Source: Flavobacterium sp. PMTSA4 (GTDB lineage: Bacteria > Bacteroidota > Bacteroidia > Flavobacteriales > Flavobacteriaceae). Taken from it: 64,000 bases of DNA. The DNA lies in the NCBI RefSeq assembly GCF_032098525.1, contig NZ_CP134890.1:1116001-1180000 (forward strand). Reading direction: 5' to 3'. A program made the position numbers and the translations under genes. The notes beneath the pieces were generated by a model. That model searched no databases. It was not told where the DNA came from and saw only the letters and a program-made list of their open reading frames with translations. Positions within the stretch are counted from its first letter, which is position 1. Each line of letters opens with the position of its first letter. Below, piece by piece: positions 9,507-16,800 of this stretch.

Positions 9507-10928
9507 TTAATTTACCATCAGTTTTTGTACTTGCAAATCATTGACTTTTACAAAATACAATCCTTTTTGAAATTGACTCACATCTAAAGTTGCTGTCAAT
9601 GTATTATTTAAATTCGTAGTATAAATTGTTTTCCCCAGCGTGTCAAATACCTGAATGGTATTCATTTCTACTTCACTGGTAATAGTAAGTAGGTCATTTG
9701 CAGGATTTGGCGCAAGCGCTACTTTGTTTTTAGCAATTTGCTGATTGTTTAACAGCGGACTTTGCAAACGTAAAACAAACAAACCACGCTCAATATCACT
9801 AACAATAATGTTACCGCTTGGAAAATAAGGATACACACTCCACGCACCATTAAACTGTGCGCTGTTACTAGCCGGATACGTATCAAAAAAACCAACTTCG
9901 TTCATCGAACCTGTTTCGATGTTAGTCATGTCCATAATTCGGTAGCCTGCGCGGTAACTTGCCAAATGAAACTGACTGCCTTTTGTATAACCATTGTGGT
10001 CAATAGCTGGCGAAGTTCCAGTGTAGTTAAAGTTTAGCACCGGATTATCAATATCTGATACATTGATTACTATTGAACGTGTATTGAATCCAAAGTTACT
10101 CTCATCCAATTCATCACCAATGATAAAATATTTATGGTCAGGCGTTAACCAACCTTGATGCGTATAAGCCGTATTAGAATAAGTAAACGTTGACAACAAA
10201 ACCGGGTTGGCTTTATTGGTCATGTCAACAATCACTACTTTATCTTCATTACATCCAAAAAACAATTCCTTACCTACATGAGCAGTATCAGGACCGTTAT
10301 AGGTTACAATTTGTGCATCGTGTGTATAACCTTGTGCACTGTAACCCAATGCCAAAACTGGATTTAAAGGATTTTGAATATTTACCACATGTGCACCACC
10401 TGAAAAAGTATTGGAACCTATACAATAAGCAAAACCCGTTGCCTCATTGATTGCAATATTATGACATCTTCCAAAACCAGTATAATGTGCATCGGGAGTA
10501 AAAGTTTGTGGTGCCGTTTGATTGCGCAATCTCGTCAAATCAAACACTTGCATTCCATGTCCTGTAGCTTCTGAAACGATAAAAGCATAATTATTATACA
10601 CTTTAATATCACGCCAAAGACTGTTTACCCCATTGGTTGAAACCACTTTTCCAAGATAAATTGGAGCAGCCGGATTAGTAATATCTACAAAAGCGGTATG
10701 ACTGGTGCAACCCATCAAAGCATATTCTTTATTAGTCAACGGGTCAGTCCAACCCCAACAATCGTTACCTTGCGTATTGGATGTGCCGCCAATTTGAGCA
10801 GGTGTTAAATTAGCCATCAAATCAACCATATTACAAGGAAACGTTCCTGCAAAACCAGCCGTACAAACCGTTTGACTAAAAGATAATGAACTCGTTAAGA
10901 ATAATGCTAAAAGTAGTTTTGTTTTCAT
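9507..10928 (-). CDS. Choice-of-anchor B family protein with T9SS type A sorting domain
   Basis: Predicted 473 aa; the ATG at 10928 starts a good signal peptide (MKTKLLLALFLTSSLSFSQ), preferred over an upstream TTG. The body has the choice-of-anchor B repeats, such as AFVDITNPAAPIYLGK, WRDIKVYNNYAF and MQVFDLTRLR, which make a propeller of LVIVD-like blades. From about residue 395 there is a type A T9SS C-terminal domain: ALAPNPANDLLTI, then IQVFDTLGK, ending KGLYFVKVND...QKLMVN. It should cross the outer membrane by the T9SS and be anchored on or released from the surface. A -7 box TAGCTTTG precedes it, and the surface lipoprotein gene follows one base later, so the two probably work together. 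Confidence 0.9.
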   Translation of the reverse strand: MKTKLLLALFLTSSLSFSQTVCTAGFAGTFPCNMVDLMANLTPAQIGGTSNTQGNDCWGWTDPLTNKEYALMGCTSHTAFVDITNPAAPIYLGKVVSTNGVNSLWRDIKVYNNYAFIVSEATGHGMQVFDLTRLRNQTAPQTFTPDAHYTGFGRCHNIAINEATGFAYCIGSNTFSGGAHVVNIQNPLNPVLALGYSAQGYTHDAQIVTYNGPDTAHVGKELFFGCNEDKVVIVDMTNKANPVLLSTFTYSNTAYTHQGWLTPDHKYFIIGDELDESNFGFNTRSIVINVSDIDNPVLNFNYTGTSPAIDHNGYTKGSQFHLASYRAGYRIMDMTNIETGSMNEVGFFDTYPASNSAQFNGAWSVYPYFPSGNIIVSDIERGLFVLRLQSPLLNNQQIAKNKVALAPNPANDLLTITSEVEMNTIQVFDTLGKTIYTTNLNNTLTATLDVSQFQKGLYFVKVNDLQVQKLMVN

Positions 10929-10948
10929 ATACAATTTTAAAGAAAGTT

Positions 10949-10956
10949 CAAAGCTA
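10949..10956 (-). promoter_or_regulatory. Promoter -7 box of the choice-of-anchor B operon
   Basis: On the minus strand this reads TAGCTTTG, a match to TAnnTTTG, 21 bp before the start codon. Confidence 0.5.
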
Positions 10957-11094
10957 TTGAAAAGAATTGATTTTTACTATTCTACAATTCTTAAATTAAA
11001 GATACCGTTAATAATCTCAAAAAAATATTTATCCTACAATTTGTAACTTTCAAATAAAGTGTGCGTATAATCATAACATTTGAAAAATATCCCT

Positions 11095-11661
11095 ATGAAC
11101 TTTCTCGAAAACTTGGAACCTTTACTTAAAGCGTTTTGGTATATCGCTTTGCCTGTAAGTTTGTTTTTTATTTTACAAACCATCCTCACCTTCACTGGTT
11201 TTGGCGGTGCCGATGCCGACGTGGAAGTAGAAGTAGAAAGCCATGACGTTAGTGATGCACCGTTTGAATTATTCAGTTTACGTAACCTCATCAACTTTTT
11301 GCTGGGTTTCAGCTGGACAGGTATTTCGTTCTACGATGTCATAGAAAACAAAAGCGTTTTGATTATCGTTGCCGTTGTGGTAGGTATTATCTTTGTAGGC
11401 TTGTTCTTCTTCATCATCAAGCAGATTATGCGTTTGGGAGAAAACAACTCGTTTACTATCGATAAAACCCTAAACCAAACCGGAACAGTTTATCTTACCA
11501 TTCCCGAAAAGAAATCAGGAAGAGGTAAAATTCAAATCAGCATTAATGGTTCCTATCACGAATTGGATGCTGTTACTGAAAATGAAAAGCTAGAAACTGG
11601 AAGCATCGTAAGAGTTATTGGTGTAGACCAAAACGCATTAGTATTAGTAGAAAAAATTTAA
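11095..11661 (+). CDS. NfeD-like membrane protein with OB-fold domain
   Basis: A 188-aa protein; the ATG at 11095 is preferred over a TTG 15 bp upstream. Three hydrophobic segments (about residues 8-30, 60-80 and 85-108) are followed by a soluble C-terminal part (about 115-188) with the NfeD-type OB-fold pattern: TGTVYLTIP, GRGKIQISING, and a closing GSIVRVIGVDQNALVLVE. NfeD proteins pair with flotillin/stomatin (SPFH) proteins in membrane microdomains. That fits the next gene, a flotillin, only 12 bp downstream on the same strand. No serine-protease domain is present, so it is the short non-protease form. Confidence 0.85.
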   Translation: MNFLENLEPLLKAFWYIALPVSLFFILQTILTFTGFGGADADVEVEVESHDVSDAPFELFSLRNLINFLLGFSWTGISFYDVIENKSVLIIVAVVVGIIFVGLFFFIIKQIMRLGENNSFTIDKTLNQTGTVYLTIPEKKSGRGKIQISINGSYHELDAVTENEKLETGSIVRVIGVDQNALVLVEKI

Positions 11662-11673
11662 TCCTTTATATAT

Positions 11674-13203
11674 ATGTCACAAATTATTATTATCGTGGTT
11701 GCTGTTGTAGTGTTGTTTGTTACTATAACCGCGTTGATTTCTCGTTACAAACGTTGTCCATCAGATAAAATTTTAGTTATCTATGGAAAAACAGGTGGCA
11801 CGTCTGCAAAGTGTGTTCATGGTGGTGGAGCTTTCATTTGGCCTGTAATTCAAGACTATGCTTATCTTGATTTAAAACCCATTTCCATTGAAGCCAATCT
11901 AACCAATGCACTTTCAAGACAAAATATTCGTGTGGATGTTCCATGTCGTTTTACTATCGCTATTTCTACCGAAGCCGATAGTATGAATACGGCTGCTGAG
12001 CGTCTTTTAGGATTAAGTCCCGACCAGATTCAGGAGTTGGCAAAAGACATTCTTTTTGGTCAGTTGCGTTTAGTTATCGCTACCATGACTATTGAAGAAA
12101 TCAACTCTGATAGAGATAAGTTCTTAGACAACATCTCTAAAAACGTAGATTCTGAGTTAAAGAAAATTGGTTTGAAACTGATAAACGTAAACGTTACCGA
12201 TATCAAAGACGAATCAGGTTATATTGAAGCTTTGGGTAAAGAAGCAGCGGCGAAAGCTATTAACGAAGCTAAAATTTCGGTAGCCGAGCAAGAAAAAATC
12301 GGGGAAACTGGTAAAGCAATGGCCGACCGTGAAAAAGACGTTCAAATTGCCGAAACACACCGTGACCGTGATGTGAAAATTGCTATTACCAACAAAGACA
12401 AAGAAGTTAGCATAGCCGAAGCTTTTAAAGATGAAAGTATTGGTAAAGCTGAAGCGCAAAGAGATACCCGTGTAAAAACCTCAGAAGCCAATGCTATTGC
12501 TATCCAAGGGGAAAACGAAGCCAAGATTGCCATTGCACAATCGGAAGCTACCCGTAGAGAAAAAGAAGCCGAAGCGTTGCGTATTGCCTTAGCGTCTGAA
12601 AAAGTACAAAGTGCAAAAGCATTAGAAGAATCATACGTTGCAGAGCAAAAAGCAGAGCAAGCACGTGCCGAAAGAGAACGCTCTACGCAAAATGCCAACG
12701 TGGTTATTCCTGCGGAAATTGCCAAACAAAAAGCCATCATCGATGCTCAAGCAGAAGCAGAACGCATCCGTGTTCAGGCAAAAGGGGAAGCTGATGCTAT
12801 CTTTGCTAAGATGGAAGCCGAAGCAAAAGGTTTGTATGAAATACTAACCAAGCAAGCCGAAGGGTATCGCGAAGTTGTTGGTGCTGCTGGTGGTGACCCA
12901 ACCAAAGCGTTCCAATTATTGTTAATTGAAAAATTACCAGAATTGGTGAAAACACAAGTTGAAGCTGTGAAAAACATCAAGATTGATAAAATCACTGTTT
13001 GGGATTCAGGTAACAATACCGATGGTAATGGTTCTACCGCCAATTTCGTTTCGGGTATGATGAAAACCGTGCCACCGTTGAACGATTTGTTTAACATGGC
13101 AGGATTGAATTTGCCTACTTACTTAAAAGGGGAAAACCCAACAGAAGAAAGCAGCGTTCAAACCGAAACCAAAACCGATGACAACAGCGAAGAGAAAATC
13201 TAA
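11674..13203 (+). CDS. Flotillin family protein (SPFH/band 7)
   Basis: A 509-aa flotillin: N-terminal membrane segment (residues 3-22), an SPFH domain (about 30-185, with GGAFIWPVIQDYAYLDLKPI and the VDVPCRFTIAI strand), then a long Ala/Glu/Lys-rich coiled coil (about 190-390, with repeated AEAxR and REKE patterns) and a C-terminal oligomerisation region. The last 35 residues are acidic and low-complexity. Flotillins scaffold ordered membrane domains and affect fluidity and protein assembly. It forms a two-gene operon with the NfeD-like gene, the usual pairing, and ends at a terminator shared with the convergent gene. Confidence 0.9.
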   Translation: MSQIIIIVVAVVVLFVTITALISRYKRCPSDKILVIYGKTGGTSAKCVHGGGAFIWPVIQDYAYLDLKPISIEANLTNALSRQNIRVDVPCRFTIAISTEADSMNTAAERLLGLSPDQIQELAKDILFGQLRLVIATMTIEEINSDRDKFLDNISKNVDSELKKIGLKLINVNVTDIKDESGYIEALGKEAAAKAINEAKISVAEQEKIGETGKAMADREKDVQIAETHRDRDVKIAITNKDKEVSIAEAFKDESIGKAEAQRDTRVKTSEANAIAIQGENEAKIAIAQSEATRREKEAEALRIALASEKVQSAKALEESYVAEQKAEQARAERERSTQNANVVIPAEIAKQKAIIDAQAEAERIRVQAKGEADAIFAKMEAEAKGLYEILTKQAEGYREVVGAAGGDPTKAFQLLLIEKLPELVKTQVEAVKNIKIDKITVWDSGNNTDGNGSTANFVSGMMKTVPPLNDLFNMAGLNLPTYLKGENPTEESSVQTETKTDDNSEEKI

Positions 13204-13223
13204 TTTCTTTTAGTTAAAATACG

Positions 13224-13254
13224 AAACCGCTCATTAAACTGGGCGGTTTTTTTT
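13224..13254. terminator. Terminator between flotillin and the S74 gene
   Basis: Stem AAACCGCTCA with TGGGCGGTTT (one G-T pair), followed by a T run on the plus strand. It touches the 3' end of the convergent minus-strand gene. Confidence 0.8.
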
Positions 13255-14656
13255 AGTTTTTATTCTCTAAATTTTGTACACGTTCTAATAGTTCATCAAG
13301 TAATTCATTTTGATTTATTAATTCAGCTTTTAGACTGTCATTTTCTGCTTTTAGCTCTTTTATTGCGTTGATAGAAGCAACTAGAATAGGATGCATATTA
13401 AAGTTTAAATACCCATCGTCATCTGCACCAACCGCTTCTGGGAAAAGAGGTTGCACTTCTTGTGCTAAAAAACCCGAAAACTCCGTTTCAAGGACTTCTT
13501 TTTCAAATGTTTTTGAACCTACATTTTTGTAATTATACAGTACAGGTCTTAATTGCATAATTTCATTTAATCCTTTATTATATAAACTATTCACTGTTTT
13601 TAGTCTTTCGTCTGAAGTTACTGTCCATGTAGTAGTACCTGGTTTTCTTCCTTCATTTAACGATAATTCAAATTGTCCACCTGGTGTAATGTTTCCTATA
13701 GAAACTCTACCACTTTTTAGAATGGTAAAAGCGTTTCTTCTTTCGTCTGTGGCAAATGTCCCGTCGTCTACTGAATTGTTATTGTTTAAATCAACAGCAT
13801 TTCCCACCACAAATAAACGGTCTGCGGCATTGGCTGCTCTAAACTGAGTATTTCCATTTGTACTGATGGTATAAGGTGTTGCTCCAATTCCCAAAACAGT
13901 TTCCCCTATACTATAACTAGTATTTGTAAGTCCGAAAGCGCTAGAATAAGACCCACTGGCTGTCGTAAAACGACCAAAAGCTAGAGAACTGATTCCACTT
14001 GCGGTAGCTTGATACCCTGCTGCAAATGAGCCAGCACCCGTAGCATTTGCATTCCCAAAAGCACTTGAAAAATTTCCACTGGCTAGAGAATAAATTCCAA
14101 AGGCTACAGAATGTTGACCTACATTGGCATCGTCCCAAAAACCGGCTATTGATTCTCCTGCTCTAAATGCAGCTTTTCTGGGATTCCAAAACATTTTTAC
14201 GCCATCACCCGCTAGAGCTACAGCGCCACTACCCAAAGTTCCGGTACTTGCCAAACCATCTGTTCCTGCTATGGTTAAAGCTCCTGCATCTGCCGTTATG
14301 GTTTTACCAAGTCCTGCGCCACCAAAGTCATAAGCTTGGTCTAAAGTACTCCCAGTTGCTCCTCCGCCTATACCAATCCACGTGGTCGTGGGGTTATTCC
14401 AATAATAAAAACCTGGAGGGTTAGCACCCACGGTAGTAGTTAAATAAACCAACATTCCTTGTTGTGCCGCTGTGGGTAAAGTTGCGGGAAAGGCATCTAC
14501 CTTAGGAATAAGAATTCCGTCAGTATTTGTTGGGGTGGCTTGATTAGTAGATTTAATTTCTAGTTGCGCATTTGGGGTTGTAGTGTTAATACCTACTTGC
14601 GAATACAATGATTGAGAAATTAAATAAAAAACGAGTAATAATGTTTCCTTTTTCAT
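13253..14656 (-). CDS. Surface protein with YadA-head-like repeats and a peptidase S74 chaperone domain
   Basis: Predicted 467 aa from the ATG at 14656 (MKKETLLLVFYLISQSLYSQ signal peptide), chosen over a TTG two codons upstream. Residues of about 180-260 contain YadA/Hep_Hag-type head repeats with 14-residue spacing (SVAFGIYSLASG, SSAFGNANATG, SFAAGYQATASG, SLAFGRFTTASG). Near residue 350 begins an S74 intramolecular-chaperone domain: TSDERLKT, NEIMQLRPVLYNYK, FSGFLAQEVQPLFPEAV; the Ser-Asp of this motif forms the self-cleavage dyad in the family. The C-terminus is a coiled coil. Such proteins fold as trimeric fibres; the chaperone normally cuts itself off. A well-formed promoter precedes it. 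Confidence 0.85.
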   Translation of the reverse strand: MKKETLLLVFYLISQSLYSQVGINTTTPNAQLEIKSTNQATPTNTDGILIPKVDAFPATLPTAAQQGMLVYLTTTVGANPPGFYYWNNPTTTWIGIGGGATGSTLDQAYDFGGAGLGKTITADAGALTIAGTDGLASTGTLGSGAVALAGDGVKMFWNPRKAAFRAGESIAGFWDDANVGQHSVAFGIYSLASGNFSSAFGNANATGAGSFAAGYQATASGISSLAFGRFTTASGSYSSAFGLTNTSYSIGETVLGIGATPYTISTNGNTQFRAANAADRLFVVGNAVDLNNNNSVDDGTFATDERRNAFTILKSGRVSIGNITPGGQFELSLNEGRKPGTTTWTVTSDERLKTVNSLYNKGLNEIMQLRPVLYNYKNVGSKTFEKEVLETEFSGFLAQEVQPLFPEAVGADDDGYLNFNMHPILVASINAIKELKAENDSLKAELINQNELLDELLERVQNLENKN

Positions 14657-14686
14657 ACTCAAAAAATTAATTTATTTCTTTCTTCT

Positions 14687-14717
14687 CAAAGATAATTCTA
14701 TTTTTTTAAAGTATCAA
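14687..14717 (-). promoter_or_regulatory. Promoter of the S74 surface-protein gene
   Basis: Minus-strand -33 TTG (14715-14717), 20-bp spacer, -7 TATCTTTG (14687-14694): a full match to the Bacteroidota promoter form. Confidence 0.7.
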
Positions 14718-14872
14718 TTTGTAAACGAACGAATTAAGTGTCAAAATATTTAAAAAAACTATATATCAGTCAAAAAAACACCAACCCCAAAGTTCTAATA
14801 TTGGTAGGCAGGTATTCCAATTCCTTCAACACAAAACAATCCCATCACCTTAAAATTACTACATTTGTTACT

Positions 14873-15355
14873 ATGAATAAACCACTACTCTTTGCGCTAA
14901 CCCTATGCCTCTGCCTCGCCTCTTGTAATTCTGCAAAGAAAGCAGCAGCCGATACACAGCCCAAATACGAAATAAAAGACCAGGAACTCTACAACCAGAT
15001 TGTAGCGATGGACAAAACCTTTTTTGATGCCTACAACACTTGCGATTTAGACAAACAAGCCACCATCTATGCCGACGATATTGAGTTTTACCACGACCTC
15101 GGCGGTCTCTCAACCTCAAAACAAGACATCCTTGAAGGTACCAAAAATAACATCTGCGGAAAAGTAACCCGCGAACTCGTAGCAGGAACCATAGAAGTCT
15201 ATCCCATTAAAAACTATGGCGCCGTAGAAATTGGCTACCACAAATTCCACAACAAACAGGAACCAAACGCCGTTTCACATCCCAGCAAGTTCATCATCAT
15301 GTGGCACTACACCAACAACCAATGGAAAATCAATAAAGTAGTAAGCCTGCATTAA
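14873..15355 (+). CDS. DUF4440/SnoaL-like (NTF2 fold) lipoprotein
   Basis: Predicted 160 aa. The ATG at 14873 opens a perfect lipoprotein signal (MNKPLLFALTLCLCLASC, Cys18), so I reject a longer frame that starts at 14738. The mature domain follows the NTF2/SnoaL pattern: helix LYNQIVAMDKTFFDAYN, then CDLDKQATIYADDIEFYHD, and a final strand pair ending QWKINKVVSLH. These cone-shaped domains bind small hydrophobic ligands or act as enzymes; the role here is unknown. A -7 box TACATTTG at 14860-14867 sits only 5 bp before the ATG, implying a leaderless or very short leader mRNA. Confidence 0.8.
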   Translation: MNKPLLFALTLCLCLASCNSAKKAAADTQPKYEIKDQELYNQIVAMDKTFFDAYNTCDLDKQATIYADDIEFYHDLGGLSTSKQDILEGTKNNICGKVTRELVAGTIEVYPIKNYGAVEIGYHKFHNKQEPNAVSHPSKFIIMWHYTNNQWKINKVVSLH

Positions 15356-15395
15356 AAAAACAACTTGCTCCTTAGTTGTGATACTTACAAAGGAA

Positions 15396-15454
15396 GCATC
15401 GCATAACTTTGATAAAAAGTACAGTAATTACGCCAAACGGCTGTTAGGCGCAGC
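15396..15454 (-). other. Candidate attC-like recombination site
   Basis: Read on the minus strand, GCTGCGCCTAAC (15443-15454) and GTTATGCGATGC (15396-15407) form an imperfect inverted pair that resembles the R'' (RYYYAAC) and R' (GTTRRRY) boxes of integron attC sites; the R'-like box deviates at one core position (T in place of a purine). The stop codon of the gene at 15444 lies inside the R'' box. A matching R'-like box, GTTAGGTGCAAC, sits at the other end of the gene (16082-16093). No integrase is seen in the window. Confidence 0.35.
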
Positions 15455-16088
15455 TTTTGAATGATTCGGCTAAACTTTCAAGCTCACTTTGGTCAAGAGT
15501 TTCATTTCTGTCAAATGCAAACAATAGCAAAACATAATCATTAAATCCAAATGTTATAATTCTCAACCTTGCAGAATTTACTTTTGAATCTTCAATAAAA
15601 TCATAATCAAAAAGTATATCGCTAGATTGGCAAAATTCATAAAAACCTCTTTTCTGAATTTTAGGTTCATTAATCGGCGCACTAGTAAATTTTAAAAAGT
15701 ATCTTATTTCCATTTGTTCATACTTATTAATACTTCTCAAATGCAATAACGTATTTCCAGTCAGAGTCTTTTTAGGATACAATGCTAAGGCGATGCGAAT
15801 GTCATTTTGCCCATTCTTTTTTAAAAGAATTTGTGGTTTTGGAAAACAATCTCGCACAGCGTTTCTATCTTTCTTTTTAAATTCTTCTTTCTGTGGAAAA
15901 CTGTATTTAGAAATAAAGTTATCGAATTCGGACAAATCAGCATACTGCCAATTATTCAAAGGAAGAATGGTTTTTATATCATTAAAAACTATCTTATTGC
16001 TTTCAATGTCAATGTTTTTACATTGTCCAAATTTTTTGTGAGTGAGAAAGTCTGTTAATTTCAAAGCGGATGTTCTTAAAAGTTGCAC
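15444..16088 (-). CDS. Hypothetical protein, 214 aa, possible integron-type cassette gene
   Basis: A 214-aa soluble protein with no signal peptide, membrane segment or motif I recognise. There is no ATG near the front: the frame opens at a GTG (16088) directly after an in-frame stop, and the next Met is more than 120 residues in, so GTG (or a TTG eight codons later) must be the start. Start and stop both lie in repeat-like boxes (GTTAGGTGCAAC at the 5' side, GCTGCGCCTAAC at the 3' side), as in integron gene cassettes. The C-terminal part (VNSARLRIITFGFNDYVLLLFAFDR) is beta-rich and may be an immunity-like or binding domain, which is only a guess. It seems promoterless, with a hairpin upstream. 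Confidence 0.6.
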   Translation of the reverse strand: MQLLRTSALKLTDFLTHKKFGQCKNIDIESNKIVFNDIKTILPLNNWQYADLSEFDNFISKYSFPQKEEFKKKDRNAVRDCFPKPQILLKKNGQNDIRIALALYPKKTLTGNTLLHLRSINKYEQMEIRYFLKFTSAPINEPKIQKRGFYEFCQSSDILFDYDFIEDSKVNSARLRIITFGFNDYVLLLFAFDRNETLDQSELESLAESFKSCA

Positions 16089-16199
16089 CTAACTTGTATA
16101 TATGTTCACCAAAAGTATACATGTCTACACAATTTTGGATGTATATGCGTACCTTTTAGTAACTTTTATTTTATCAAATGTAGTCAATCCCATTATTAT

Positions 16200-16221
16200 A
16201 AAAAAGGGGGAAATCCCCCTA
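16200..16221 (-). terminator. G/C-rich hairpin, terminator-like on the minus strand
   Basis: AGGGGG-AAAT-CCCCCT hairpin. On the minus strand it is followed by T5, so it would stop transcripts leaving the repeat array before they reach the gene at 16088. Confidence 0.5.
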
Positions 16222-16344
16222 ATTTTAATTGTTAATTGTGAATTTGTAATTATGGGCTGCTATTATGAGTTGGAAAGGTATTTTTTTGAGATTTTCATCA
16301 TTTTTGTCTTAAAAACAGTATTTTATAAGAAAAAAGAAATAATT

Positions 16345-16516
16345 TTTTGTTACTTTCATCAATGTAACGGGTGACGATTATTAAAACACGGCTTCCTTTT
16401 ATCAATGTAACGCCTTCCTTTTTTGAAAACACGCCTTCCTATTATCAATGTAACGCCTTCCTTTTTTAAAAACACGCCTTCCTTTTATCAATGTAAGGGG
16501 TTCCTTTTTTAAAAAC
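16345..16516. repeat. Array A, part 1: four 43-bp units built of 22 + 21 bp halves
   Basis: Four tandem units. The 22-bp half ends in ATCAATGTA (16345, 16388, 16431, 16474) and the 21-bp half ends in TTAAAAAC or similar (16367, 16410, 16453, 16496). The halves share the front ACGCCTTCCTTTT, so the 43-bp unit looks like a doubled and diverged unit of about 21 bp. The first unit is the most degenerate. There are no unique spacers. Confidence 0.85.
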
Positions 16517-16521
16517 ACGGG

Positions 16522-16752
16522 TGTCAATTGAATATGTTTGCTTGACAATTGTGTATGTTTTTATGGAATTTGGATTTGTTTTTGTGGAATTTGGATTTGT
16601 TTTTGTGGAATTTGGATTTGTTTTGATGACAATTGGCTTTGAAAGGCAAACAATTGAGAATGATTTGAAGAAGATTTGCATTTACTAGATGCCTTTTTAA
16701 TTTGCTTGTGTGAGATTAACAATTGTTTTAATGAAATCAATGATTTTTTAAG
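16522..16752. repeat. Array A, part 2: eleven 21-bp units
   Basis: The register is exactly 21 bp from 16522 to 16752. Units 3-5 (16564-16626) are nearly identical (TGGAATTTGGATTTG then TTTTTG); units 1-2 and 6-11 are degenerate, keeping TG at the front, a central AATT or ATTT and a T-rich end. It ends about 15 bp from the terminator of the metalloprotease gene. On the minus strand, part of it is open with 7-residue periodicity, but without gene-like properties. Confidence 0.75.
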
Positions 16753-16766
16753 AGAAAGTGATATTA

Positions 16767-16792
16767 AAAGAAAAACCGCCGAAAAGGCGGTT
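16767..16792 (-). terminator. Terminator of the zinc metalloprotease gene
   Basis: Stem AACCGCC with GGCGGTT around GAAAA; on the minus strand it is followed by a T run. It lies directly after the stop at 16801. Confidence 0.9.
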
Positions 16793-16800
16793 CACTCATT

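Noticed and set aside
12342..12740. Antisense frame of 132 codons in the flotillin gene
   Set aside because: Mirror of the Ala/Glu/Lys-rich coiled coil, giving a Ser/Ala-rich spurious product.
14738..14872. N-terminal extension of the NTF2-like lipoprotein
   Set aside because: It would bury the lipoprotein signal that begins at the ATG at 14873, and the -7 box lies within it.
15396..16093. Complete integron
   Set aside because: No integrase gene and only one candidate cassette, so at most a lone cassette is claimed.
16102..16374. Plus-strand frame of 90 codons
   Set aside because: Low-complexity, hydrophobic by AT bias, runs into array A, and has no ribosome-binding site or homologous pattern.
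16466..16681. Minus-strand frame with 7-residue repeats (KTNPNST type)
   Set aside because: It is the direct result of the 21-bp tandem array. The frame breaks where units decay, and start and composition are not gene-like.
16345..16752. CRISPR array
   Set aside because: Units follow each other without unique spacers, are about 21 bp long and degenerate, and no cas gene is near.
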